A DNA stretch of 64,000 nt from Lewinellaceae bacterium. Its GTDB lineage: Bacteria > Bacteroidota > Bacteroidia > Chitinophagales > Saprospiraceae. Positions 26,995 through 35,744 of this stretch are shown here, in pieces. The stretch covers positions 124,001 to 188,000 of the forward strand of contig JACJYA010000006.1 in the NCBI GenBank assembly GCA_020636315.1, in the 5' to 3' direction. How positions within the stretch are numbered: the stretch's first letter is position 1; the number at the start of each line of letters is the position of its first letter. The position numbers were made by a program, and so were the translations under genes. The notes beneath the pieces are model-generated. The model saw only the letters and a list, made by a program, of their open reading frames with translations. It was not told the origin of the DNA and did no database searches.

Positions 26995-28392
26995 ATGGAA
27001 AATACCTTTCAGGTGATCAGCCCCATAGACGGTTCCGTTTATGCGGAACGCCGGCTGGCTTCAGAGCCGGAGATCGAGGAAGCGCTGACAACTGCTGAAC
27101 GCACCCAAAAAAGCTGGAAGGCCACCTCCCTGGAAGAAAGAGCCGCCATCTGCCGGAAAGCAGTGGCTTACTTTCAGGAAAATACCGGCCCTATAGCCGA
27201 GGAACTTACCTGGCAGATGGGCCGCCCCATACGTTACACCCCCTTTGAGATCAGCAAGGGCTTTCAGGAACGGGCGCACTACATGATCGATATTGCGGAG
27301 AAAGCGCTGGCTTCCATCTTGCCCGAAGAGCAGGCCGGCTTTCGGCGGTTCATCCGACGGGAGCCGTTGGGAGCTATCCTGGTGCTGGCGCCCTGGAATT
27401 ACCCCTACCTCACTTCCGTCAACGCAGTCATTCCGGCCATCATGGCAGGCAATGCCGTCATCCTTAAGCATGCACAGCAGACGCCACTCTGCGCCGAACG
27501 CTATGCCGCAGCATTCGAATACGCCGGCCTGCCGAAGGGTGTTTTTCAATACCTGCATCTGTCTCACCGGCAGGTGGCTGACGTTATTGGTGATGAACGC
27601 ATTGCCCATGTAGCCTTCACCGGGTCAGTGGAAGGCGGCAGGGCCATTCAGAAGGCCGTCAGCCGCCGCTTCATAGCCGCCGGGCTTGAACTTGGCGGCA
27701 AGGACCCCGCTTATGTCCGGCCCGACGCCAGCCTGGAGTACAGCATTGAGAACCTGGTTGATGGCGCATTTTTCAACTCGGGCCAGTCCTGCTGCGGAAT
27801 CGAGCGCATCTATGTACACGAAAAGCTTTTCCGGCCCTTTGTGGAAGGCTTTGCAGAATTGACGAAAAAATATGTGCTGGGCAATCCTTCCCAGCCCGAA
27901 ACGACACTTGGCCCAATGGTACGCACTTCCGCCGCAGACTTTGCCCGCCAACAGGTCAAAGAAGCATTGCAGAAAGGAGCTCAAACTCTGGTCAGCTCAG
28001 AGTTGTTTCCTTCTGACAGGGATGGCACACCTTACATGGCGCCTCAGGTACTGATCGATGTCGATCATTCTATGCGGGTGATGACAGAAGAAAGCTTCGC
28101 CCCGGTAGTCGGCATCATGCCGGTAAAAGATGATGCCGAGGCCATACGCCTGATGAACGACAGCCGGTACGGGCTTACCGCCTCCATCTGGTCGGGCGAC
28201 GAGAAGGCCGCCATTCGGATCGGCGAGCAGATCGAAACGGGCACCTGCTACCTCAACCGCTGTGACTACCTCGACCCCGCCCTGGCATGGACGGGGGTGA
28301 AGGATTCGGGAAGGGGGTGTACTTTGTCTTCCCTGGGTTATGAATCATTAACCCGGCCCAAATCTTTCCACCTGAAGATCAGGCAGGATTGA
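26995..28392 (+). CDS. NAD(P)-dependent aldehyde dehydrogenase
   Basis: This 465-residue ALDH has APWNYP, the cofactor-loop region VAFTGSVEGGRAIQ, ELGGKDP with the general-base Glu, and GQSCCGIER with catalytic Cys266. NRCDYLDPALAWTGVKDSGRG matches the C-terminal oligomerisation region. In this operon it would oxidise the aldehyde made by the SDR to gamma-glutamylglycine, parallel to PuuC in putrescine use. It is somewhat short compared with many ALDHs (about 480-500) but complete. Confidence 0.92.
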   Translation: MENTFQVISPIDGSVYAERRLASEPEIEEALTTAERTQKSWKATSLEERAAICRKAVAYFQENTGPIAEELTWQMGRPIRYTPFEISKGFQERAHYMIDIAEKALASILPEEQAGFRRFIRREPLGAILVLAPWNYPYLTSVNAVIPAIMAGNAVILKHAQQTPLCAERYAAAFEYAGLPKGVFQYLHLSHRQVADVIGDERIAHVAFTGSVEGGRAIQKAVSRRFIAAGLELGGKDPAYVRPDASLEYSIENLVDGAFFNSGQSCCGIERIYVHEKLFRPFVEGFAELTKKYVLGNPSQPETTLGPMVRTSAADFARQQVKEALQKGAQTLVSSELFPSDRDGTPYMAPQVLIDVDHSMRVMTEESFAPVVGIMPVKDDAEAIRLMNDSRYGLTASIWSGDEKAAIRIGEQIETGTCYLNRCDYLDPALAWTGVKDSGRGCTLSSLGYESLTRPKSFHLKIRQD

Positions 28393-28479
28393 CGGGAGGC
28401 TACCCTGCCGGTGTTTCGGATTGGCCACATTTGGTAAACCCGGCAGTGTTTACCGGCCTTCCTGCCCATTAATTAAATC

Positions 28480-29184
28480 ATGATCAGGCCCATGAAAGTC
28501 GGTTTACTGGAATGTGATCACGTGGGGGAACAATTCCGCCACATCGGGGGAGACTACCGGGATATGTTTCCTGCCCTGTTGCCGAACCTCCGGTTCGAGC
28601 TCTTCGATGTTTGCAACGGGCACTTCCCTGAATCGGCCGATGAGTGCGATGCCTACATTTGCACCGGGTCAAAATACTCGGTTTATGATGACATCCCATG
28701 GATACACCGGCTGAAATCCTTTGTCCGGGATATCCATTCTACCCAAAAGCCCTTTGTCGGCATTTGTTTTGGCCACCAGATGATGGGCGAGGCATTGGGC
28801 GGTAAAGTCCGGAAGGCTGAAGCTGGGTGGTGCGTGGGGGTCCATTCTTTTTCTCTGCTTCAGCAGGAGGAATGGATGGCGCCTCCGGAAAAAGAGTACA
28901 AACTGCTGATGTTGTGCCAGGACCAGATCCAGGAGTTACCGCCAGATAGCCGGGTGCTGGCACAGGCGCCCGACTGCCCGGTGGGCATGTTCACCGTCGG
29001 CCGCACCATGCTGGGCATCCAGGCCCACCCGGAGTTTCCCAAGGCCTACATCGACGCCATCATCCGGGACCGGGAACCGCGGATCGGGACGGATAAGGCC
29101 CGCGCGGGACTGGAGAGCCTGGGGCAGGGGCTGCATACGGAGCTGATGGCGCGGTGGGTGAGGAATTTTTTGGCGGGGAGGTAA
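28480..29184 (+). CDS. Class I glutamine amidotransferase-like hydrolase
   Basis: This 234-residue GATase1-fold protein has the nucleophile elbow GICFGHQ (Cys96) and the His-Glu pair in GIQAHPEFPKAY. No synthetase domain is attached. Free-standing relatives such as PuuD hydrolyse gamma-glutamyl amides. As the last gene of the operon it would release glutamate and glycine (if the substrate is ethanolamine). The ATG at 28480 is used; MKVGLLE at 28492 is an equally good start. An 87-bp spacer separates it from the ALDH gene, and no hairpin was seen there. Confidence 0.85.
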   Translation: MIRPMKVGLLECDHVGEQFRHIGGDYRDMFPALLPNLRFELFDVCNGHFPESADECDAYICTGSKYSVYDDIPWIHRLKSFVRDIHSTQKPFVGICFGHQMMGEALGGKVRKAEAGWCVGVHSFSLLQQEEWMAPPEKEYKLLMLCQDQIQELPPDSRVLAQAPDCPVGMFTVGRTMLGIQAHPEFPKAYIDAIIRDREPRIGTDKARAGLESLGQGLHTELMARWVRNFLAGR

Positions 29185-29553
29185 GAGGGTTTGCAGGGTA
29201 ATAACTTTGTACGAGTTCAAAACTAATGTACGCAAAGTTCCCTGCCTGCGATGGCCTGAAGATCAACTTTAACAATCACCTGCCCTTCAGTAAATACACT
29301 TCACCATTGGAAGAGTGCCTACAAGAACGAACCAAAGAAATGTCCAGAAAATATCCAGTAGCATTTCCAGCCTTTTTTGTGCTTTAGTAAAAGGTTCATT
29401 ATTAATTAGTTATCCATTTTACTATGCACTTTCCCCCAAATCAGCCCATGACAAACGGCGGTCAACTGTCCTGGATTTATAACCAGGGATGCCGTAACTT
29501 GCCCATTGCAAATGCCGGTGCTTTTCTGTACTTTACGTGAAAAACGACTGCTG
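29185..29553. other. Intergenic region after the gamma-glutamyl operon
   Basis: This 369-bp stretch has no established gene. It includes one weak ORF (29226-29387), and the last 150 bp should carry the promoter of the gene starting at 29554. No terminator-like hairpin stood out. Confidence 0.3.
29226..29387 (+). CDS. Weak 53-residue ORF
   Basis: The ORF begins MYAKFPACDGLKINFNNHLP and ends YPVAFPAFFVL. No family was recognised, and the base composition is AT-richer than its neighbours. It may be a fragment or a chance ORF. Confidence 0.2.
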   Translation: MYAKFPACDGLKINFNNHLPFSKYTSPLEECLQERTKEMSRKYPVAFPAFFVL

Positions 29554-29958
29554 ATGCAAGAAGAATTTGACATCAACCCAGAACTATTATTTCCTGTGTA
29601 TCCTGACACCCATCCCGATGAACAGATCTTGTTCCTGCATTTTCTTGAATATGAGAATGATTATCCGTCTTTCGAAATTCTGATCCGGGAGTACAGTTAT
29701 TCCTCCGGTGCACTGAAGGTAAAAGGTGGACAAGAAAACGTTTACTTCCGAAATGAAGAGCAACAACGGCTGATCGTATTAGAGGAGGCAGAAAACCGCC
29801 CAGGCTTTTTTATCGCTTATTACAGCACCGGCCCGGGCTGGTTTTCGAGTGTCGACTTCTTAAAATTCCACCATATTTTAGGGCGGGCTCAGAAAATATT
29901 CAATGATGAATTGAAAAATAAGTACAATTATGAAGCGGAGCAGGTCTCGGACCAGTAA
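29554..29958 (+). CDS. Hypothetical acidic protein
   Basis: The ATG at 29554 starts a 134-residue acidic protein (MQEEFDINPELLFPVYPDTH). It is rich in aromatics and Glu, with GFFIAYYSTGPGWFSSVDFL in the middle and a helical Lys/Glu tail. It has no signal or membrane segment. The upstream in-frame ATG at 29506 adds a cysteine-bearing leader that looks non-coding. It overlaps the next gene by 29 bp, which supports cotranscription. No family was recognised. Confidence 0.55.
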   Translation: MQEEFDINPELLFPVYPDTHPDEQILFLHFLEYENDYPSFEILIREYSYSSGALKVKGGQENVYFRNEEQQRLIVLEEAENRPGFFIAYYSTGPGWFSSVDFLKFHHILGRAQKIFNDELKNKYNYEAEQVSDQ

Positions 29959-30211
29959 GCGTAAAACGACAAAACACTGGGAGGAAAAGCAGTACGAAGG
30001 CAAGCCAATAGGGAGAAGTAAGGTTTTTGTAAAGGACGAGATCTGTCCGGCCTGTAACGGCACCCAGTATGACGAAAATGGCGATCCCTGCACTATTTGT
30101 ATTAGAGGTGACTTCAGGCAAAAGTTCTTTTATATTGCAATCGGCCTGGCTGCTGCTGTTTTTGCTCTGCTGCAACTGCCTGGAGCGGCCGGGAAAGATC
30201 GAAGGTTTTGA
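29930..30211 (+). CDS. Small zinc-ribbon-like membrane protein
   Basis: This 93-residue protein has a very basic N-terminus (MKRSRSRTSKRKTTK), a CPAC-x12-CTIC pair likely to bind zinc, and a C-terminal membrane helix (FFYIAIGLAAAVFALLQLP). It overlaps the acidic gene upstream by 29 bp in another frame. The combination suggests a membrane-tethered adaptor, but no function can be assigned. A different frame stays open to 30275 and could indicate a frameshifted longer C-terminus. Confidence 0.5.
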   Translation: MKRSRSRTSKRKTTKHWEEKQYEGKPIGRSKVFVKDEICPACNGTQYDENGDPCTICIRGDFRQKFFYIAIGLAAAVFALLQLPGAAGKDRRF

Positions 30212-30277
30212 CAAGGCCGCCTTCAAAAAAGACATCCTGGAGATCATTGGGGCGCAGCTGCAGCAGGCGGCGTGAAC

Positions 30278-30778
30278 TCAAATCTTCTCCTTAGCCACCC
30301 GCGCATGCCACTCATTTAACTTCAACAGGGCCGCCGAGCCATACCAGGGGTGCAGTTCCATCACCAGCCGGCCCGCCTGAATCGAAGGGTCGGAAGCGGT
30401 GAGCGCCTCTGCCTCCTCCACGGTACGGACGTCGAAGACGTAGATGCCTCTGATCTCTCCACTGTCCATAAAAGGGCCGGCGAGGACCAGTTTGCCTTCT
30501 TCCGCCAGGCGGGTAATATTATCCAGGTGAGCACGTTGCAACCGGGCCGCCTCCAGGGAATCCTGGCTGCGGGTAGGGCCGGCCTTGAGGAAGGCCATCA
30601 CATACTGCTTCATGCCATAGGGGTCGGCGCCCAGTTCCCGGGCAAGTTCGGCGTCATAACCGGTGGAGTCCATAACTTCTTCACCTGGTGTGTCGGACGT
30701 TTCGGAAGCGGCAGAGGGGGCTGGCTGGTTGCAGGAGGCCAGCCAAAGGATGCCGAAAAACAGAAATAGTCGGGCCAT
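30278..30778 (-). CDS. YCII-domain lipoprotein
   Basis: The ATG at 30778 (MARLFLFFGILWLASCNQ) gives a lipoprotein signal with Cys16. After a Ser/Thr-rich linker, residues about 55-150 match the YCII fold: YVMAFLKAGPTRSQD, HLDNITRLAEEGKLVLAGPF, GIYVFDVRTVEEAEALTASDPSIQAGRLVMELHPW. The His and Asp residues in this module resemble the proposed active site of YCII proteins. The function is unknown. The long upstream frame extension covers the neighbouring kinase and is spurious. Confidence 0.78.
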   Translation of the reverse strand: MARLFLFFGILWLASCNQPAPSAASETSDTPGEEVMDSTGYDAELARELGADPYGMKQYVMAFLKAGPTRSQDSLEAARLQRAHLDNITRLAEEGKLVLAGPFMDSGEIRGIYVFDVRTVEEAEALTASDPSIQAGRLVMELHPWYGSAALLKLNEWHARVAKEKI

Positions 30779-30800
30779 GATGATCTTTTTTTTCTGAAAA

Positions 30801-31313
30801 TTAAGAAAAGTTGAGGAATTGCAGCAACTCCTCCCAATCAACAGCAGTTTCCTCCCCATCAATGACAAAGATCTCCGGCAATGGCTGCCTCGGCTGGCCG
30901 AACTGCTGGAAACTTTCCCAGATGTGAACCATATACCAGTCCGGCTCTTTACCCCAGCGGAGGTCCTGCGATTTGCGTTCCATAAAAGTTTCCCGGCTGA
31001 CTTCCAGAAAAAAGCATTTGTCATAAAGGGCATTGGTGGCCTCATCATAAAATGCCATCAGGCCCTCGGCGATGACGATGTCATGAGTTGTGGAAGCCTT
31101 CAGAATAGCCTGTCGAAACCGCTCAAAATCGATGGAGCCGGGATGTTCCCAGTCTGTTTTCCCCCGGATCTTCGGGATCTCTTCTTCCGGAAAGACAAAA
31201 TCATCCTGGTGGAGGATGACAGTGGTAAGGCGCTGTTCTCGAAAATGGCGGGCCAACCGCTTGGCCAATGTCGTTTTTCCCGACCGGCTCACCCCGCCGA
31301 TGCCGATAATCAT
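30801..31313 (-). CDS. Nicotinamide riboside kinase-like P-loop kinase
   Basis: From the ATG at 31313 (MIIGIGGVSRSGKTT) the 170-residue protein has a Walker A GVSRSGKT, then LHQDDFVFPEEEIP with the Asp pair of NRK/uridine-kinase enzymes, WEHPGSIDFERF, IVIAEGLMAFY and a lid with RKSQDLRWG. It is closest by eye to eukaryote-like nicotinamide riboside kinases. The divergent neighbour pnuC starts 37 bp away, so the pair forms an NR import and trapping unit for NAD synthesis. Uridine kinase is the alternative. Confidence 0.8.
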   Translation of the reverse strand: MIIGIGGVSRSGKTTLAKRLARHFREQRLTTVILHQDDFVFPEEEIPKIRGKTDWEHPGSIDFERFRQAILKASTTHDIVIAEGLMAFYDEATNALYDKCFFLEVSRETFMERKSQDLRWGKEPDWYMVHIWESFQQFGQPRQPLPEIFVIDGEETAVDWEELLQFLNFS

Positions 31314-31350
31314 TCTTTGTGTACTTTTGCTGATAAAGGCAGAATACCCA
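31314..31350. promoter_or_regulatory. Compact divergent promoter of NR kinase and pnuC
   Basis: Only 37 bp separate the two start codons, too little for two independent full promoters. Each promoter must extend into the other gene. Shared control by one regulator is likely. No operator palindrome was recognised. Confidence 0.4.
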
Positions 31351-31920
31351 ATGGAACTAACCGCACTGCAAGTTATAGAATTTATCGCCGTGATAAGCGG
31401 CATGACGAACGTTTATCTGCTCACCCGCGAGAAGATCATTGCCTGGCCATTCGGCCTGCTCAGCGTAGGGCTTTACATTTTCATCTTTGCCGAATCGCGG
31501 CTTTATTCCGATGTGATCCTGCACTGCGTTTACGTCGTACTCAACATCTACGGCTGGTGGAACTGGGCGCACAGAAGGCCCGAGGAGGATGAGTTGCCCG
31601 TCACTCGTTTGTCCAGAACCGAAATTGCCGCCTGGAGCGCCCTCATCCTGGCGGGCTTCATCGCCTGGGGCAGTATCATGAAGGCCAATACCAATGCCGA
31701 CTTCCCCTACCCCGATGCATTCACCACGGTGGCCAGTCTTGTCGCCCAGTTCCTGCTGGCCCGCAAGAAGCTCGAAAACTGGATCATCTGGATCATTGTG
31801 GATATCGTGGCCATCAATATTTATTTGCTGAAAGGATTGAACCTGACTTCGGGCTTGTATGGGGTATATCTGTTGCTCTGCATCAAAGGGTGGCGCGACT
31901 GGCGGCGGTCGATGGAATGA
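31351..31920 (+). CDS. pnuC: PnuC nicotinamide riboside transporter
   Basis: This 189-residue protein has about seven membrane helices. It contains the PnuC signatures VISGMTNVYLLTREKIIAWP, then FGLLSVGLYIFIFAESRLYSD, NIYGWWNW and WIIWIIVDIVAINIYLLKGL near the C-terminus. PnuC imports nicotinamide riboside by facilitated diffusion and relies on a kinase to trap it, which is encoded divergently. The ATG at 31351 is chosen; a longer upstream frame covers the kinase gene and is spurious. Confidence 0.93.
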   Translation: MELTALQVIEFIAVISGMTNVYLLTREKIIAWPFGLLSVGLYIFIFAESRLYSDVILHCVYVVLNIYGWWNWAHRRPEEDELPVTRLSRTEIAAWSALILAGFIAWGSIMKANTNADFPYPDAFTTVASLVAQFLLARKKLENWIIWIIVDIVAINIYLLKGLNLTSGLYGVYLLLCIKGWRDWRRSME

Positions 31921-32055
31921 AGGAATCTACATCGCCATGGATGCAAAGCTGGCGAAGGCCAACAGGCCAGCCTCAAAAAGTAGCTCCAACCGTTGCAGTT
32001 TTTCCAATTGAACAGATGAGCCTGCCCCGGATTTTTCAGGCCTCCCCGAACGCCC

Positions 32056-32090
32056 GGATAACGAGTAACGGATAACGGATAACGAGTACC
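32056..32090. repeat. Short tandem repeat GGATAAC/GAGTAAC
   Basis: The units GGATAACGAGTAAC, GGATAAC and GGATAACGAGTACC are arranged head to tail between pnuC and rpiB, 3' of both genes. It looks like an intergenic repeat remnant. Confidence 0.5.
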
Positions 32091-32092
32091 AC

Positions 32093-32536
32093 CTAATGCT
32101 CCGCCTCCCATTCCTCCAGGTAGCGCAGGCAGGCCACATCTTCCTCGTCGGTACTGGGGGTGTTTTCGAACCAGGCGTCCAGCATTTCCCGGGCTACCTC
32201 TTCCGAGGTGGCGCGCAGGCTCATGCAGAGGACATTAGCGTCGTTCCACTTTCGGGCGCCGGCTGCCGTCTTAGCATCTCCGCACAAGGCAGCGCGGATG
32301 CCCTTGACCTTGTTGGCTGCCAGGCTGATGCCGGTGCCCGTCCAGCAGAACAGCACTGCCTGATCGTATTTGCCGGCCGCTACCTTTTCGGCAACTTCAA
32401 TGGCCACCTTTGTCCATGGTGCAGGGGTGGTGACGATCGCACCGTAGGTATCAACTTCGTGCCCTCTTTTCCTCAGCTCCTCAACGATAACTTCGGTGAG
32501 ATGAGCCTTCATATCACTTCCTACTGCGATTTTCAT
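32093..32536 (-). CDS. rpiB: Ribose-5-phosphate isomerase B family
   Basis: This 147-residue RpiB/LacAB-type protein begins MKIAVGSDMKAHLTEVIVEE. The catalytic Cys region reads VLFCWTGTGISLAANKVKGIRAALC, where the usual motif is C-G-T-G-x-G. NDANVLCMSLR and the C-terminal helix match the family. The His of the typical SDHAG motif is replaced (SDMKA), so it may act on a different sugar phosphate. The start at 32536 is used; a nine-residue upstream extension lacks the family N-terminus. Confidence 0.85.
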   Translation of the reverse strand: MKIAVGSDMKAHLTEVIVEELRKRGHEVDTYGAIVTTPAPWTKVAIEVAEKVAAGKYDQAVLFCWTGTGISLAANKVKGIRAALCGDAKTAAGARKWNDANVLCMSLRATSEEVAREMLDAWFENTPSTDEEDVACLRYLEEWEAEH

Positions 32537-32682
32537 AGATCCTGTTTTGGGTGAAAATAACACAAAACCTCTGTCCGGAAAAGCCCGGGAGCTTAAGTTC
32601 CCTCACGCTGGCTACTTCAATGCCAAAAATCTGGTAGTCAAAAATTTATGTAAAATCCATTCTATTTATTGCCAAAAATAAG

Positions 32683-32711
32683 ACAGGACAGACAGGCGTT
32701 TTCTGTCCTGT
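32683..32711. terminator. 9-bp hairpin
   Basis: ACAGGACAG and CTGTCCTGT flank an 11-nt loop in the spacer downstream of the T9SS protein gene. It could terminate or process that minus-strand transcript, or form part of the rpiB upstream region. Confidence 0.35.
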
Positions 32712-32754
32712 ACATTCTCAAAAAAAGAGGGTAGCTTTACGGAGGGCGCTTCCT

Positions 32755-32812
32755 CCAGTGAGCAGGAGAACTTTTTGCACCCGTTAAGCAATGCCAGTCT
32801 CCTGCTCACTGG
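32755..32812 (-). terminator. 15-bp inverted repeat after the T9SS gene
   Basis: CCAGTGAGCAGGAGA and its exact complement are 28 nt apart. The element begins about 10 bp past the stop of the minus-strand gene and is followed on that strand by a T-rich run (the complement of AAAAAAA at 32720-32726). It is a probable transcription terminator, although the loop is long. Confidence 0.5.
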
Positions 32813-32822
32813 GGGAGGGGAA

Positions 32823-35219
32823 TCAGCGCCGGATCAACTTCAAACCAGCGCTCACCTGTCCATCCTGTTGAATCCGGGCGAAGTAGATGCCTTTTGCCAG
32901 TTGGCTGCCTACTTCCACCTGCCCTTTTTCATCTCTTAAAACTACCTCCTCCACCGGCTGGCCAAGGAGGTTGTAAACCACCAGCCGGGCTTCTCCCCGC
33001 CAGTTCTCGATACTGTAAGCCAGTTGGAAAGCTGTACTTGATGGATTGGGAGATGCACTGAGGGAAAAAGCATCAGAATCCAGGGGCCTGGTGGCGGTGG
33101 TGCCGAGGTCAAACACCTGGAAGTTGTCAATGGCTACCTCGGAAACGTCCGTATTACCGCCGCCGTTGACCTCAAAGGTTACCTGCATCTGGCTGCCGGG
33201 GGTTATATAGTCGGATATTTTCAACTCAGTATGTTCCCAGGCTTCCTGTCCGATAACGCCGGGATGGCCGATAGTAACAACAGAAACTGTTGAATCGCCG
33301 TTGGAGATCCTGACCAGGATCTCGTCATTGCCCGGAGCCAGGTTGTTGGGGTTGACCGTCAGCAACCAACTCTCGAAGGATATCCAGGGTTCCGCCATGT
33401 TTGAAACATCGAAGGCAGGCGACACCAGGCGGGTTATCCCCGTGACCAGCAACCCTTGCTCCAGGCTGTTGATATTCCCGGTGATGTAACAGCCATTGCC
33501 GGGATCATCCGAATCTTCACCGGTTTGTACGGTAACCGACTCACCGGTGGGCAAGGTAGCATTCACCTCAATGGGCGGAACGGCCAGTTCAAATTTTCCG
33601 AAAAAGGCATTGCCGGATACGGTCCATCCGAGATCCAGCAAAAAGATGTCCTCTATGCCCTTTTCAAGCTCTACAGTTATGCCGCCAGTGTTGGCATCTA
33701 TATCCTGTACACCGGAAAGAGCAGTACGATAGCCCCACTTCCCGGCAATGATTTCGTATGTTCCTGCATAAACCCCACTGGCGGAAAATGTGCCGTCATC
33801 TCCTGAAACCGTTTCGTAGGTTATGTCTTCACTGATGATCTGCACCAAAGCGCCGTCAACAGGTTCGCCGCTATCGAGGCCCGTAACCGAACCGCTCAGG
33901 GTGAAACTCTCCAAAGCCTCCAGTTGCACATCGAGGAGAGTAACTTCGCCGTTGTTCATTTCGACAGTTGCTTCCGCCGGCAGATAGCCGAGCTTGGAAA
34001 CTTCAACGGTGTAAGTGCCGGAAGTGGCGATCCCCGTCTTATATTCCCCGGCAACATCTGTTTCCGCAAACGGGAGTTCATCCACGAACTGGACCCGGGC
34101 GTTGAGCAGGCTGTTACCGTCGGTATCCGTCACCCGGCCTTCCAGAAAACATCCCCGGACGTAATTTGGCTGCAGCACAAACAGGCCATTGCCGCGGTCG
34201 GAAACGATGATCAGTCCGGAAGGCAGAAAAGGATAAGCGCCCCAGGCGCCGGAAAAACCGCCATTGGCGCCGAGGAACGTGTCGAAGTTGCCCACTTCCA
34301 CCAGGTTATCAGGCCGGGAAGCGTCGAGGACGATGCAGCCGTCGGTATAGTAGGAAACGATCAGGTAGTCATCCCAGACATGCACATTATGGGGAATGAC
34401 CCCTTGCCCCAGCGTGGCAAACGGGCGATACTGATCCAGTTCCTCTATGTTATTCAGGTCGGAAACATCATAGGCGGCGACGGGCGCATCGGCGGTTTCG
34501 TCAGTAGTAAATAATACCGTACCATCATCGGAAAGCCAGCAGTTGTGTGTGAAATCAGCAGGGGTCGGATGGGTGGCCAGCAAGCTTACTGCCTGCTTAT
34601 CGGAAACATCCTGAACCGAAAATACACCGGCATAGATCTCTGCGCTGTACAGAAGGTTGTCGCGGACGTAGGCATCGTGAGAATATATTGCCCGGGCCTT
34701 GCCGGCATAGGCGGGATTGCCCGGTTCGGTGAACACATCGACGAAGACTAAGCCACCATTATTGATGTTACATCCGGAAAGATAGGCATAGCCGAACTCG
34801 TCGATAAAAATATTGTGGCAGGACGATAAAGTTCCCAGGCCTGAAATGTTGGGCGACCAGTCCCAGGAGTCAATGGCATCGGGCAGGTTAGACAGATCGA
34901 TCACGGCCAGGCCGCCGCTGGTCTCATTGGTCACATAGGCAAAGGTGCTCCAGGTCTTGATATCCCGCCATCCGGAATTGGCGCCGGAAACGAAAAACAG
35001 TTCCTCCGGGTTGGCGGGGTCGGCCAGGCTGACGACGGAAACGCCGGTTTGCAAACCAACCAATGCATATTCCGTGCCGTCGGGGGCTGCGTAGCCCCAA
35101 ATGTCATTTACTGCCTGATCATACCCCAGCTGCCCAACGAGAGAAACATTGAGGTTGGATTGTGCAGAAGAATAGGAAAACAACAGAAGAACAAAAAGTG
35201 AAGTAAATAAAAGTTTCAT
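32823..35219 (-). CDS. Choice-of-anchor B protein with T9SS sorting domain
   Basis: This 798-residue secreted protein has a signal peptide (MKLLFTSLFVLLLFSYSSAQ). Residues 20-355 carry LVIVD-type beta-propeller repeats with HNIFIDEFGYAYLSGCN, HDAYVRDNLLYSAEIYAGV and HNVHVWDDYLIVSYYTDG, the choice-of-anchor-B pattern. Two carboxypeptidase-regulatory-like beta domains follow (about 358-430 and 437-510). A jelly-roll-like region precedes a C-terminal type IX sorting domain (SASPNPSSTAFQLAYS to LKLIRR). It should be exported and surface-anchored. Its ligand is unknown. Confidence 0.88.
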   Translation of the reverse strand: MKLLFTSLFVLLLFSYSSAQSNLNVSLVGQLGYDQAVNDIWGYAAPDGTEYALVGLQTGVSVVSLADPANPEELFFVSGANSGWRDIKTWSTFAYVTNETSGGLAVIDLSNLPDAIDSWDWSPNISGLGTLSSCHNIFIDEFGYAYLSGCNINNGGLVFVDVFTEPGNPAYAGKARAIYSHDAYVRDNLLYSAEIYAGVFSVQDVSDKQAVSLLATHPTPADFTHNCWLSDDGTVLFTTDETADAPVAAYDVSDLNNIEELDQYRPFATLGQGVIPHNVHVWDDYLIVSYYTDGCIVLDASRPDNLVEVGNFDTFLGANGGFSGAWGAYPFLPSGLIIVSDRGNGLFVLQPNYVRGCFLEGRVTDTDGNSLLNARVQFVDELPFAETDVAGEYKTGIATSGTYTVEVSKLGYLPAEATVEMNNGEVTLLDVQLEALESFTLSGSVTGLDSGEPVDGALVQIISEDITYETVSGDDGTFSASGVYAGTYEIIAGKWGYRTALSGVQDIDANTGGITVELEKGIEDIFLLDLGWTVSGNAFFGKFELAVPPIEVNATLPTGESVTVQTGEDSDDPGNGCYITGNINSLEQGLLVTGITRLVSPAFDVSNMAEPWISFESWLLTVNPNNLAPGNDEILVRISNGDSTVSVVTIGHPGVIGQEAWEHTELKISDYITPGSQMQVTFEVNGGGNTDVSEVAIDNFQVFDLGTTATRPLDSDAFSLSASPNPSSTAFQLAYSIENWRGEARLVVYNLLGQPVEEVVLRDEKGQVEVGSQLAKGIYFARIQQDGQVSAGLKLIRR

Positions 35220-35335
35220 AGATCAATTGGGTTTGGTAATCAAATGAATTCGGGAACAGGCCAAAGGTTATTCCATTTCCCAAAATCTCCCAATTTTCTC
35301 TATGTATTTTTGGCTATTCCAGACAAACGGATAAG

Positions 35336-35563
35336 TTAGCTCTCCTTTTCCACTTCAGGGGCGGCAAAGCATTTCCGTTTTGTGTTGCCGCAATTGGAAA
35401 GATGAGCCGGTTGCCCGTCCGGCCCCACCGGCCCCATGGTGCGGAGGCACCAGTAGGTGGTGGTTGCGGGGTCGAAATTGAGGAAGGGTTTGTCGCCGCC
35501 TTCGACGGTACCATAAGCGTTCTTGCCGCGCAGGAATCGGCAGTAGTGGGTTGGGGAGTTCAT
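35336..35563 (-). CDS. Small cysteine-containing hypothetical protein
   Basis: The 75-residue protein (MNSPTHYCRFLRGKNAYGTV) has Cys at CRFLR, WCLRT, NCGN and KCFA, a possible metal-binding set. The Gly/Pro-rich centre (TMGPVGPDGQP) suggests a compact fold. No signal peptide is present. I see no family assignment. It is a single gene. Confidence 0.55.
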   Translation of the reverse strand: MNSPTHYCRFLRGKNAYGTVEGGDKPFLNFDPATTTYWCLRTMGPVGPDGQPAHLSNCGNTKRKCFAAPEVEKES

Positions 35564-35744
35564 GGTGGTTTGTTATCTGTTGTTTGTATTTCCGGAAGCC
35601 TGGAGGGATTTAGATGTTTAGGCTGTATGGGAACTATTTAGGGTTTAGAAGTCTAACACAATTATGGTGAAACAGTTCCACAGCCTCATGGCTGAAAAAT
35701 CAACAAAAGAACCATGAAACTATGGAACCGTTCCAAAGCGGGGC

